From Amoebophrya sp. A120 (Eukaryota > Sar > Dinophyceae > Syndiniales > Amoebophryaceae): DNA of 64,000 nt. Location: assembly GCA_905178155.1 (NCBI GenBank), contig CAJINV010000003.1, positions 121,282 through 185,281 on the forward strand, given 5' to 3'. Position numbers and translations under genes: made by a program. The notes under the pieces are model-generated. The model did no database searches, was not told where the DNA came from, and saw only the letters and a program-made list of their open reading frames with translations. Position 1 is the stretch's first letter. Every line of letters starts with the position of its first letter. Shown here in pieces: positions 33,740 to 44,800 of this stretch.

Positions 33740-36700
33740 ATGCTGAAGAGCGTCGGGTTCTTCCTGCTGTTTTCCGGGCAGAGCTCGGAGAGCGCTGCCT
33801 TGCGCATGCCGAAGCGCGCTAAGCCGAACGACTCAAAGTTTCTGCAGGTCCAACACCAGTTGAACCCGGGGCCGAAAAAGAACGAGGACAAATCGGCCCT
33901 GTCGGACGAGGAGGAGGACCCCGAAGAAGGAGAAAACGAAGGTATCGCGAGGAAAAATTTCCCTCCCCATATTGACAAGGTATGGTTCCGAAAATTTGTG
34001 TTGCTGACTTGTGACCACAAATCGTGCCGGTCTTGCAAGAAGGCAACTCCACAGGCTCCGCCGCAATATGCGCAGACGTTTACTCATGCAAAGTGCCTAG
34101 GCCAATGCCGAAACCTCTCTAGTACTCAGGCTTGATATTTTCCTGCAGTCCTCTCCAGCAAGACAATAAGTCTGATTTGTGCTGTACTACGCAAACCCAG
34201 CGCCATAAACTCCGTTTTGATAGGGGGAGGGGGGATTTTTCGTTTTGATAGAACATCAAGGGCCAACATGCTGCGGTGAAGCGGACCACGACGACACCGA
34301 GGTTGCCATGCAGGTATCAAGTGCAAAAATGTCTGGGTCTGGAAGAATGCCAGACTTGTCATGCTCATTTTGAATGGCCAATGAGGTTTGGAATGCAGAT
34401 CCTAGCACAACAGAGGCGGTGAGCTCTCCACCATGCCTATCCTGCATCAGAAACTGCTTCGCAGCTTGGTCGAAAGTGGACAGCTTTTGGCCATCATGCA
34501 ACACAGATTTTTGGCATGATTCTTTTTCACCATGACAAGTTCCACTTGTCCAGACCCAGACACTTTTGCACTTGATAGCTGCAGGGGAGACAAAACAAAA
34601 AGCTCGGAGGTGGACCGGCGGCGACGGGCACTCCTGTCACGCTCCCCGGAAGTGTTGAGGGGCCTACATCTTCCTCCAACCTCGGTTCGATCCCGGGCCC
34701 CACGTCTGGTGGCACGACCACCAGAAAGGCGCAGGTGCACGGACACGTGGAAGGGAAGGTTCCCGGCGGCGAGGGGAAGGTGCAAGGTGAAGTGAGCGGG
34801 GAGGTGGAGGTGGAGGGAGATGTTCATGGGAAGGTGGAGGTGCATGGGTACGTCGAAGTACCAGCGGCCCCGATGGAACCTGCAAGTACGCATGCTTCAT
34901 CTGGTGCTCCTGCGACGCCGACGCCGACGTCGGATGACGATGATACGGGATCCGTGGCTGCTGGTCACGAGGAACAAGAAGCGCCGGCTCCCACAGCTCC
35001 TGCGACGCCGACGTCGAGTGACCATGATACGGGATCTGTAGCTGGTTCCGAGAAAGAAGAAGCGGCGGCAGCTCCTGCTGCTACGACGCCGACGTCGGGT
35101 GACGATGATGCGGGATCCGTGGTTGCTGGGCACGAGGAAGAAGAAGGTGCGGCGCCCACAGCTCCTGCGACGCCAACGGCGAGTGACCATGATACGGGAT
35201 CCGTGGCTGCTGGTCACGAGGAAGAAGAAATTGCGGCTCCCGCAGCTCCTGCGACGCCGACGGCGAGTGACCATGATACGGGATCCGTGGCTGCTGGTCA
35301 CGAGGAAGAAGAAATTGCGGCTCCCGCAGCTCCTGCGACGCCGACGGCGAGTGACCATGATACGGGATCCGTGGCTGCTGGTCACGAGGAAGAAGAAATT
35401 GCGGCTCCCGCAGCTCCTGCGACGCCGACGTCGATGTCGACGTCGGGTGACGATGATACGGGATCTGTAGCTGTTTCAGAGGGAGAAGAAATTACGGCTC
35501 CCAGCACAGCTCCTGCAACACCGACGTCGGGTGGCGATGCGGAATCTGTAGCTGGTCACGAGGAAGAAGAAGCGCCGGCTCCCACAGTTGTTCCTGCGAC
35601 GCCAACGTCGGGTGACGATGATACGGGATCTGTAGCTGGTTCCGACGAAAAGGCGGACGAAGCGCTCGAGGAAGCGCAGCAGGCCGCGCACGACCAGCCC
35701 GAAAGTCCTGTTGGTGCTGAGGAACAGGCCGCTGCAGCCGAGGTCGACGATGCTGCGCAGGAATTGGAGGAAGCCCAGGACGCCAAAAAAGCGGCCGAGG
35801 AGACGGACGCAGAGGCGGACAAAGCGCTCGAGGAAGCGCAGCAGGCCGCGCACGGCGATCCCGGAACTCCCCTGCAGGTTCGTGAGGACCTGGACGTGGC
35901 CGTGGAGGCGGAAGAACGCGCAGACGAGGCCCAGTCGGAGGCCGCCACGGAAGAGGGCAATCTCGCGGGAGAGGCGGCGGAGTTTGAGGACTCTGCGACA
36001 CCCGGACAGATCGCCAAGATTGAGGAAGCTGTGGATACCGTGGCGGAGACCCAGGCGGAGGCCGCTGTCGCGGAGGCGGAGCTGGAAAAAGAAACGCAGG
36101 ACGTGCTCGAAGCGGAACAGGCCGCCAAAGAGGCGGAAGATGCGGCCACGGAAGTTCTTGATCAGCATGCGGCGGAGACGGGTGAGCAGCCGGACGCTGA
36201 GGTTGAACCGGAGGTGGAACAAGCGATCGAAGAAGAGCAAGACGCGCGAAAACGCCTCGCAGAGGAAGAAGCGGAGGAGCAGAAAGCCGCGGAAAAAGCC
36301 GAAGACGCCGCTGCTGCGGCAACGGCGGCTGCAGCTGAGCTCGAAGAACTGGTGCCGGCCGAGATGCAGGAACAAGCGGAAGAAACGATAGCTGCCGCTG
36401 CCGAGGCCAAGGACGCGGAGACGGTAGCGGACGCGGCTCTGGAGCAGGCCGAGCGTGACGTCCACAACGATCCCGCCGTGCCTCAGGAAGTGGTTGAGAA
36501 AGTCGAGGAGGCGGCCGCGAAAGAAGGAGAAGCGGACGACAAACTGGAAGTTGCCAAGCAGAATTTGCTTGACAAGGCGGTCGAGTATGCCGAAGTGGCC
36601 GGGGAAGCTGGCGACGACGAGGGCGGCGACACGACTCCGTCCGCCAAGCTGGCAGACCCGGGATTCCTCGCGTCTGGTGCTGGTGACCAGGCCATTGACA

Positions 36701-38913
36701 CGGTTGCCCCCGCGACGCCGACAGCCATTGGATTTCTTGCTCCTGGTGTTGGTGACCAGGGTGGCATGCCTTCCCCCGAGGCGCCAGGACATGGTAGTGA
36801 GCAACAGGCCGCCGCAGCCGAGGTCGAGGAAGCTGCGCAGAAATTGGAGGAAGCCCAGGACGCCAAAAAAGCGGCCGAGGAGACGGACGCAGAGGCGGAC
36901 AAAGTGCTCGAGGAAGCGCAGCAGGCCGCGCACGACGATCCGAAAACTCTATCGAAATGAGAAATTTCCCCTCCCCATAATCCATAAGTACTGCTCAAAA
37001 CCCGACTTTAACGAGTCGTACATTCATAGATCATGTTAATGTTTGTCTTACAGTGAGGACGAGTCGCAGGCAGTAGTTTGTAACCCTGAAATTTTGTCTG
37101 AAAAGGAATGGGAATGTTGGTGTGCTGCACGTAAGTAGCTTTTTGGCAACTATGTACATGACAGAACAGGAGCTCAATCGAGCATGATAATTCGCCCGCG
37201 GAACAACAATCATTCCGCGGGCACCTCAGTCATTGCGTTCTTGCAAGACAGAACAAACGTCGGTTCTATAATTTGTGGCCGAGTAGTTCTTGTTTTTTTT
37301 GTACCAGCATGACAGCTTTCCGTTCTGAGTAGCGTATGGGGAGGAGGGATTCATTTTGCAGCATGATAAACGTCCCTGAAAGTTCGTGAGGACCTGGACG
37401 AGGCCGTAGTGGAGGAACAGCACGCGGACAAGGCCCAGTCGGAGGCCGCCGTGAAGCGGGTCGAACTCGCGGGAGAGGCAGCGGAGTTTGAGGACGCTGC
37501 GACACCCGCACAGATCCTCAAGATTGAGGAAGCTGTGGACACCGCAGCGGAGACCCAGGCGGAGGCCGCTGTCGCGGAGGCGGAGCTGGAAAAAGAAAAG
37601 GAGGACGTGCTGAAAGCGGAAGAGGCCACCAAAGAGGCGGAAGTTGCAGCCGCGGAAGTTCTGGATGAGCATGCTCCGGAGACGGGTGAGGAGCCGGACG
37701 CTGAGGCTGAACCGGAGCTGCAACAGGCGATCGAAAAAGTGCAACACGCGGAAGAACACCTCGCGGAGGAAGAAGCGGAGGAGCAGAAAGCCGCGGAAAA
37801 AGCCGGCGACGCCACTGCTGCGGCAACGGAAGCTGCAGCTGCGCTCGAAGAAGTGGTGCCGGCCGGGATGCAGGAACAAGCGGAAGAAACGATGGCTGCC
37901 GTGGGCGAGGCCGAGGAGGCGGAGAAGGTAGCGGACGCGGCTCTGGAGCAGGCCGAGTTTGACGCCCGCAACGATCCCGCCGTGCCTTCGGAAGTGGTTG
38001 AGAAAGTCGAGGAGGCGGCCGCGAAAGAAGGAGAAGCGCACGACGACGCGAACGCTGCCTTACAGGAGTTGGTCAATGCCGCCGTCAGATATGGCAGAGC
38101 GACCAAGCATCTCGACAACGTGTTGCTGCACGTCCGCACGGGGAAGATTCAGCCCGAGGAGGAGCCCACCGTGGAGGAGGTGAAGGCGGTTGTGGAGGAG
38201 GCCGCGCACCAAGTCAACAAGGCCGAGGAAAAGGAGAACAAGGCGGAAGCCAAAGTCGACGGTGCTGTGGCAAAGCAGGCTGAGACCGAAATTGAAGTCG
38301 TCAAGGCGGGGGGCGAGAATGCAATGGCCAAGGCGGCCGTGGCCGAGGCCAAAGACGAAGTCGCCCAGGCGACGGAAGAGAAGGCTACGGTTTGCAAATA
38401 GTAGCTCCTCTGGGAGGTGGTCGTCTCGATGTCGGAACAACTCGTGATGCTAGTATTAAACTTACGTTAAAGGTGTGGGTGGTCTTCTCGATGAAACTAT
38501 TGTTGCATTGGAGGAAGGCTTTCGCTTTTTCATGGGCAATCCGCCTGAGAAACTGCGTTTTTTGCGCAGTACAGATAATTCAAATTTTCTTCACGACCAC
38601 CATCCGGGAACATAAAAAGGCTAGCATTTATTTTACAAGTTCCTCCACCTTTAATATTTCAGACCACCCAGAGGACACAAAAATATTTGCAATGCATAAA
38701 GGCGGCGGCGAAGCGATCGTTATTCGGGATGATCAAGGACTGGATGCCGCGTTCTTTGAGGGGGTCGAGTTTTCTGAACCTGAAGAAGATGATGAAATAT
38801 CGCAGACAAAAACTGTAACTGTTTCACTGTTGTTGTGGTTTTATTGCAGGAAAAATATTAAATCGTATATGGGCTGCATGTCCATGACCATGTCGGTAAG
38901 GGTACTAAATTAA
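33740..38913 (+). CDS. P2: secreted Ala/Glu-rich coiled-coil protein with acidic tandem repeats
   Basis: Not a recognised family. Exons: 33740-33940, 34254-34314, 34586-36949, 37374-38398, and probably 38697-38913. The ATG opens a signal peptide (MLKSVGFFLLFSGQSSESAA). Next come an acidic stretch with CCGEADHDDTE and a His/Gly/Val repeat (VHGHVEGKVPGGEGKVQG). Then about ten tandem units of roughly 24 residues (core SDHDTGSVAAGHEEEE, then APAAPATPT) at 34900-35650, and a long Ala/Glu coiled-coil region built from two copies of one block of about 280 residues (35860-36600 and 37380-38050). The regular 72-bp units at 35170-35420 are nearly identical, so recent expansion is likely. If the frame is not spliced after 38398 the protein ends at 38401. 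Location outside the cytosol is inferred from the signal peptide. Confidence 0.7.
33941..34250 (+). mobile_element. Introner family B in P2
   Basis: GGTATCGCGAGGAAAAATTT at the left; GGGATTTTTCGTTTTGATA at the right; GAA on both sides (33938-33940 and 34251-34253). Excision joins EEGENE to HQGPTCCGEAD. Not seen in P1. Confidence 0.8.
34315..34579 (+). mobile_element. Introner family A in P2 with canonical splice sites
   Basis: Starts TATCAAGTGCAAAAATGTCT and ends CACTTTTGCACTTGATA. TSD TGCAGG (34309-34314 and 34580-34585) supplies AG|GT on the left and AG on the right, so this copy can splice as a normal GT-AG intron. Not seen in P1. Confidence 0.9.
34900..35650 (+). repeat. Coding minisatellite of about 72 bp in P2
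   Basis: Units encode SxxxDTGSVA-GHEEEExAAP-APATPT variants. Three central units (about 35175-35415) are almost identical at the DNA level, and the outer ones have diverged and vary in length. Confidence 0.85.
36950..37373 (+). mobile_element. B-like introner in P2, same site as in P1
   Basis: Left TATCGAAATGAGAAATTTCC, right GGAGGAGGGATTCATTTTGC and GATAAACGTC. Excision gives DPKTPLKVREDLD, matching DPGTPLQVREDLD in the preceding repeat of the same protein, which confirms the border. Confidence 0.8.
38400..38696 (+). mobile_element. Probable decayed introner before the last P2 exon
   Basis: The right end (CAGACCACCCAGAGGACACA then TATTTGCAATGCATA) resembles the right end of family A. The next frame starts KGGGEAIVIRDDQGLDAAFF. 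The left end is unclear. Confidence 0.4.
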
Positions 38914-39335
38914 ATGTATGACCGGGCAGTAGAAGCCTAGCGAGCCTGTGAGTCTAGGCTGAGGCTGGTCGGTCGGTATTCTATACAGACCCTAGCCCTT
39001 CGGCCATTGGTAGCCAGGACCTGAGAACGTTCCCCCAATTAAGAGACGGCAAGCCATTTCGCTTGTAAGATTTGCCCACCCACCCGCCCTGGTGATGTTC
39101 TCTTGTCAGAGCATAGGTCATGAGGCTTCGAGCCGCTTCGCTTTTCGCGGGGCTGGACAGAGGCCTGCGACGTCTTCGCGTCGGTTGTGGCGGGGTGCCC
39201 CATCGCGGGCGCTCATGCCCTTCCGGTGAAGACGGCTTCCCACTGGAAGCCTACGATCATCCAAAGGATGATCTATCTCTGGCTGATTCTGTATAAAATA
39301 AAAGGCTGGCCCGAACAGCACTCGGTCGGTCAGGT
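38906..39335 (+). mobile_element. Dispersed 0.35-0.43 kb element, copy 1
   Basis: Begins AATTAAATGTATGACCGGGC and contains GCGAGCCTGTGAGTC and a CCCCATCGCGGGCGCTCATG block. A second copy lies at 40033-40387. The matching place in duplication unit 1 lacks it. Confidence 0.7.
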
Positions 39336-40032
39336 TGAAAGACGAAGAGCTTGCTCACTGAAGATAATGCATGATGAATGTATGACGGTCATAAGAATGA
39401 TAAGATAGATATCGACCCGTTCTTACTTTTTCACCCGTGGATCGATGTTGGACCCACGAGGCAAACCTTTGGTGGAGAGGACTACACGGGCGAAGCTTAG
39501 GTGCCCTTTCTTGCATTTCTAGCATAGAAATAATTGCATACTTGTTCTCCGCACCACAAGTTCGCAGCGAAACAGTTTTGTCTTGCGATACGACCAAGGC
39601 GGCCACGCCGCAGTGAGGAGGAATGGCGAGGAGATGGACCAAGGCGGCCACGCCGCAGTGAAGAGGAATGGCGAGGAGATGCAGCTTCAACAAAATTATA
39701 CCTAGAACCACAAATCGCCTTTTGTGTTTTTCGATTTTTGTTGCAAAGCTATACCGCTCACCTTGAGAAGCGCGCGCGTCATTCGATTTTTGTTGCAAAA
39801 TTTTTTACTGGGAAAGTTGGCAAGCGAGCAGAATTTACGTTATGTTTTACTTATTTAATTTTTTTTCTCGATCTTCATCTTACATCTTGCGCGTGACTTT
39901 TTCACTTCATAAAAGAGGCAGTTAGTAGAAGTTTTTGCTATACGTCTTTCATTCACGCTAAGAAGAAACTCATGTCATCAAAACGGTAGAGAAGGTGACG
40001 GCAATGTGTTGCTGCCATTTTTGACTTTCGCT

Positions 40033-40387
40033 AATTAAATGTATGACCGGGCAGCAGCAGGCTCGCGAGCCTGTGAGTCGAGGCTGAGGCTGGGCGGTCG
40101 GTATTTTATACCGACTGAACCCAGTACATATTCCGGTAGCCAGATCCTTGATAGGATGAGGATCAGCGGGGGGCCTTCGGGTTTCACGTTTTTCCCCCAC
40201 CCTCCCTCCCTTTGTTTTATCCTTTCATGCTATTGCCACGGATCGATCATGAGGTCTCGCGCCACTCTTGAGGGAGAGTGTGACAGAGACCCATACGATG
40301 TTTTCGTCCAGACGGGGGCATGGTGCTCCATCGCGGGTACGCCTGCGTTCCGGGCGAAGACGACTCCCATCGAGTCATGATCATCCC
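40033..40387 (+). mobile_element. Dispersed 0.35-0.43 kb element, copy 2
   Basis: Begins AATTAAATGTATGACCGGGC like copy 1, shares GCGAGCCTGTGAGTC and CATCGCGGGTACGCCTGCGT, and splits a block that is continuous in unit 1 (GCTAACTATTAGAGTTCTGC at about 31872). Confidence 0.7.
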
Positions 40388-40860
40388 TAGAGTTCTGCAC
40401 TGCAGCGAAACCGAGCTCGAAGAAGTCGCGTATTTTTGAAAAACTACAAGACAGCTTGAACTGAAGCACGCCTGTGTTTTTAACGCAATACACATCAGAG
40501 ATCTTCTACACATAGAGAACTTTTATTGTCTGCAACCTTTCTGTCAAATTATTGAAATTTAAATTTTTCTTTGATAAAATAAAGGATCACGATCAGTGGA
40601 GGCGCTCGTTTTTCTTGCTTCACTAGAGGAGTAGGAACGCGATAAAAACGGACGCTGATCGATTTACCTTCCGATAAGCGATACAAGTAAGATAATATCT
40701 AGAGAATGTAAGGCACTACTACTCCCTACTATCGCATTTCTCTTCGTTCTAGCCAGCCAGTTTGGATGAACTGGATGTAAACGAAAAAGCCGTGGTGCTG
40801 GCCTGGGAGCAGGGAACAATAGATCACCAGTTGTCTTTCCGACGAGACGTGGGCTCTGCA

Positions 40861-41803
40861 TTGAAATTGATGTAGGTCGTGCTTCGACTTCATCTGGGAT
40901 GTCGTAGTGACGTGCGTTTGCTTTGCTGGTTAGACGAATTTACAATTTTGTCAAAATGCGATAGAGGAATTAATTACGTATAAAATAAAGGTTGTAGTAC
41001 GGGAACGGACACGACGGACTCTACCCGTTCGGCATGTGGTGGTTTCTGGCATGATCTACGTGTTCTTGGTGCCCGTCGCTGTACGGAGGAGGATGTAGTG
41101 ATACCTACTAATACTCTACTGCTTCTTTGTTCCTCTTCCCGATGTACTTCTTGTTCACAGCACCGCGCGCTGCTTCACCAGCTTCCGTGACATCAGCGGC
41201 TTCCACGGCTGCTAGTTCTAGATACTCAAACTGTGTAGTAGTAGTAGTAGTAGTAGTAGTAGTACTAGTACAGCAAGCAACCATCCAGCGGTCGTGTGAG
41301 CAGATGTTGAAAGCTACTCATCATGACGTGGCTCGCTCAACACGTGCTTGAGCTGCTCGAGATCTACTTCCACATTTGATATCAACAACTACGAGGGGGA
41401 GGGAGTGAAAGAAAAAGAGGCGTCAAGGTTTACTTATTTCTCCTTGTTATGTGAAATTAAAGAACTGAAACCCAAAAAATGAAAATCCAATTTCTGGATG
41501 CATCCAGTACCTGAGTGTTGAGTGAGGGTCTGATGGCGCGATCTTGCGGTATAGAGCAGCGATACTTTTTTAGTACCTGAGTGACAGAGGTGACACTCCG
41601 TAGAGCAATGCGGAAATTGATCTAGTCTACTTTGAGAAAAAACGAAAGAGAGGGTGTAAAAAATAAGTACCCCGGTATGGTAATGATGTGGATATAGTGC
41701 TAGCCTTTATGGATGTAGATGAAATAGATAAACACAGCAAAGGACCACGCCTGAAAAGTCGAGTCCGGAGAAGCGAGGAAGTGGCCTGAGGAAAAGAAAT
41801 AAA
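40861..41803. other. Intergenic with simple repeat
   Basis: After unit 3 fades, no gene is seen. A (GTA)n run of about 32 bases lies at 41235-41266. The leader of the MORN gene is presumably at the right end. Confidence 0.5.
41235..41266. repeat. (GTA)n microsatellite
   Basis: About ten tandem GTA triplets, followed by CTAGTA. Confidence 0.95.
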
Positions 41804-44800
41804 ATGGCAGAGGAGGATATAACAGTGCACAACTCCCCCTCACCCTCATTTGTCATGCAAAATCCCAAATCCAGCCGCGACCTTGTGGCACTGTTTGCAT
41901 GACAGATTCTGGGAGCGGAGCCCAATAAACAGTACTACACTAGGGACATGAATTTGTCATCCAGAGGCCCCACGCGTGATGGTGTTTGTGTTGCCGTTCA
42001 TGCCATACAAATGAGGGGGAGGGGGATTTGTGCACTCTCATAGAGGAGGAGGCGCCACCGGAGCCAGAGATCTTCAACAAATGCTTCGAGACGTCTATGC
42101 AATGCAAATGTGTCTGGGTCTGCACGTATGCAACTTGTCATGCTAAATCCGAATCATGCGAAAGTCTGTGTTGCTTGCATGAGTCCCAAAAGCTGACCAC
42201 TTTCGACCGAGTTGGAAGGGAGTTTCTCATGCAGGATAGGCATGGCAGAGAGAGAGAGAGATCTCACAGAGTCTGTCATGCTAGGTCCCGCATTCCAGAT
42301 CTCATGGGTCACGGAAAAACTGCATGACAAGTTTACACTCGTCCAGACCCAGACATTTTTGCACTTGATAGCGTCGAGTGGACAACTATTCTACGGCGAA
42401 GTCAAGGCGAAGGAAGACCCCGAAGCGACGTATCAAATGTAAAAATGTCTGGGTCTGGAAGGTTGAAACTTGTGATGCGCATTTCAGAACACAGAAAAGT
42501 CTCTCATGCATAGGCAGCAAAAGTTGCCCATTTTCTGTCACCAAAGTCAGGGATTAATGCGGATTCGGCATTGCGAACGCTTCTCGAAACCTGTGATGCT
42601 AGAGCTTCCATGCCAGACCTTCTGTGTCATCCAAAAGCAGCATGATTTTTCCAGACCCAGACATTTTTACATTTGATACGACGGAGGAAAGTGCAACGGA
42701 ATACGTCGCGCACGGCAAAGGGTTGACAATATGGAGCAAAAACACCCTGAGCGGGAGAAAGATTTGCTTCAAGAAGCACACAGGTACTGCACTTTTTAGC
42801 ACCTCCGTCCGGCTTTGGGGCGAGGAGCGCGGTGGAACTTTTCGCTGCGGGATCCGATGTTGACTTGTTCGAGTCGTTTTTCATTGCACAATGTCAAGTC
42901 CAGTTTAGGTCTGGTACAAGCACCCACACTCGTGCTCGTCCTCCGGCATGCATCACTATTTCTTCCGGCATGCATGACTTTTGGCACGACGAGTACTACT
43001 TTCAAATATTATCAGGTGACTACGCCGAGAACGAAATGTCAGGAGACGGAACAATAGAGTACTACGATGGGAGCGTGTACAAGGGGGAGCTTGTGCAGGG
43101 TACTTTCGAGGGCGAGGGTACCTACACCTGGCCCAACAACAGCTTCTACAAAATACCACCTGAAAAGAACTTGTTGTTAGCGTCTACCATAGGAAGATCG
43201 TAGAACATGTACAAAAAAAGAGCAACGCTCATGAAAATAAACTACACATGAGCATTTTTGGGCACGAATGCAGCACATCGCGCAATCTTCACGCGCAGGC
43301 CCACTTAATGTTGACACGCTAGCACAAATTTTCGTTGCGATACGAGGGCACATGGAAGAGCAACGAGATGCACGGCCGTGGCTTATTCCAAATCGACTGG
43401 AGTGGTACCTAATCTAAACTGTTGTTTTTTACCTCTCATTTCGTCGTATATGGGATTTTAGTTTTCAATACATGCAGTTCATGGTCGAACTTTCTCCCTT
43501 TTAGGCGAACATGCAGACGATATTTACATTCCTAAAGAAGAAAATAACGATCACAACAGGTAAATTCCGAGAAGGGCAGTTCCATCGAAACTGTGTCCAG
43601 AATGTGAATACGAAAAGAGCAAGCGTCCTGCTAGTTGTAAAGTGGACATCTTCGTGCAACTATCATCCGAAAAAATCAGTGTTTGTTTACAGACCGCACG
43701 TAGTTGCGTAAATGCATGACGTACAAAATCATGTCGTGGTTCTTGCGACATCCGTCTACGAGGGGCAACTGCCGATACCAATTCCAATCGGAGAAAAAAA
43801 TAAACTGATAGTGGAAGCACGTAAGAATTTTTGCGATTTACAAGACGACTAAATGATACGGAAGTGCGGTGGGTGGACATCCTGGAGGAGATTAGCCAAA
43901 TAGAAATTCAGGAGTTGAGCAAAACGGCACTGCGCAACGACATCGCCCGGGACGACGGCCCACCGGTGATGACCTGCAGCGATCCGTCAAAGATGCAGGA
44001 GCTGATGACCAAGATGATTGAAGAGCAAAACCTAATCCCCCTGCTCGTTCCAGACCAAAGTTTTGGGAGCGGTATGTTGACAACTGGATTCAAATTATGA
44101 TTTCCGTTGATGTAGCATGTAGTGAAGATGATGCACCACCACCAGCTTCAGCTTCATCACATGGGGTACTATGGTAACACAAACACCATATCTTCTTCAT
44201 TTGCGAAGAAAATAAAAATTCCCAAAGGTAACTTTACGCCTCTTGACTGGGTCCACATGTGCGCCGAGCAGAATATGGTTGGGAAAAAACTTCAGAACCT
44301 ACTTAGCATGTCAAGTCGTATGGCATAATGTTCTGTGAAGTTCTGGTGCAGATTTTCAACAGGTGTAGTAAGTTGTAGCAACACACTGTACAGCTGTGAA
44401 TCGGTTGCTTTTACTTGTAGGAAAAAATAGGGTGGTAAGAGTAAGAGTGCTACAACGATGCATGCTGAGGCTTGTGCCCGATGAGGTTCGCGGAGGAGTT
44501 TGCGGTGGATGTCGAAGTCTGCGGCCTACCAAGCGCAGGCGGTCGAACCGGCACCAGTGGAAGGCGAGGAAGAGAAGGAAGAAGGGGAAGAAAACTCGGC
44601 CGGACCACCGATCTGGAAGGACCCGCTCGCGACCCTAGAAAGCAGAATCGTGCATGTGGGACATATCGCAAAGATGAAGAGACGTGGGTACGACTACTCC
44701 GCTCTGCTCTTTACCGCGCTGCAAACGGCACTACTCGCGGAGGATAAAATGTGCCTGGTCTTCGACCAGTACGACGAAGTGAAGTTGCCGAGCGACAATG

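Larger units (their letters stand above)
22060..40860. repeat. Tandem segmental duplication, two full units and a third start
   Basis: Unit 1 covers about 22060-31960, unit 2 about 31970-40480, and unit 3 begins near 40490 and is lost by about 40860. Shared landmarks are AAACTCCAGGTTGACGCACA at 22765 and 33098, the signal-peptide exon at 23368 and 33740, paralogous coding exons, a block with GGTGCCCTTTCTTGCAT at about 31437 and 39500, AACTCATGTCATCAAA at 31807 and 39967, and CACATCAGAGA at 31969 and 40491. Offsets of about 8-10 kb vary because each unit has gained different insertions. Confidence 0.8.

Noticed and set aside
35476-36985. Two antisense open frames of nearly 500 residues over P2
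   Set aside because: They arise from Ala/Glu codon bias (GCG/GAG) on the + strand; composition is Arg/Leu-rich nonsense and they ignore the paralogous structure.
41127-41351. Small frame starting MFLFPMYFLFTAPRAASPAS
   Set aside because: It runs into the (GTA)n microsatellite as a poly-Val tract; no partner exons or family.
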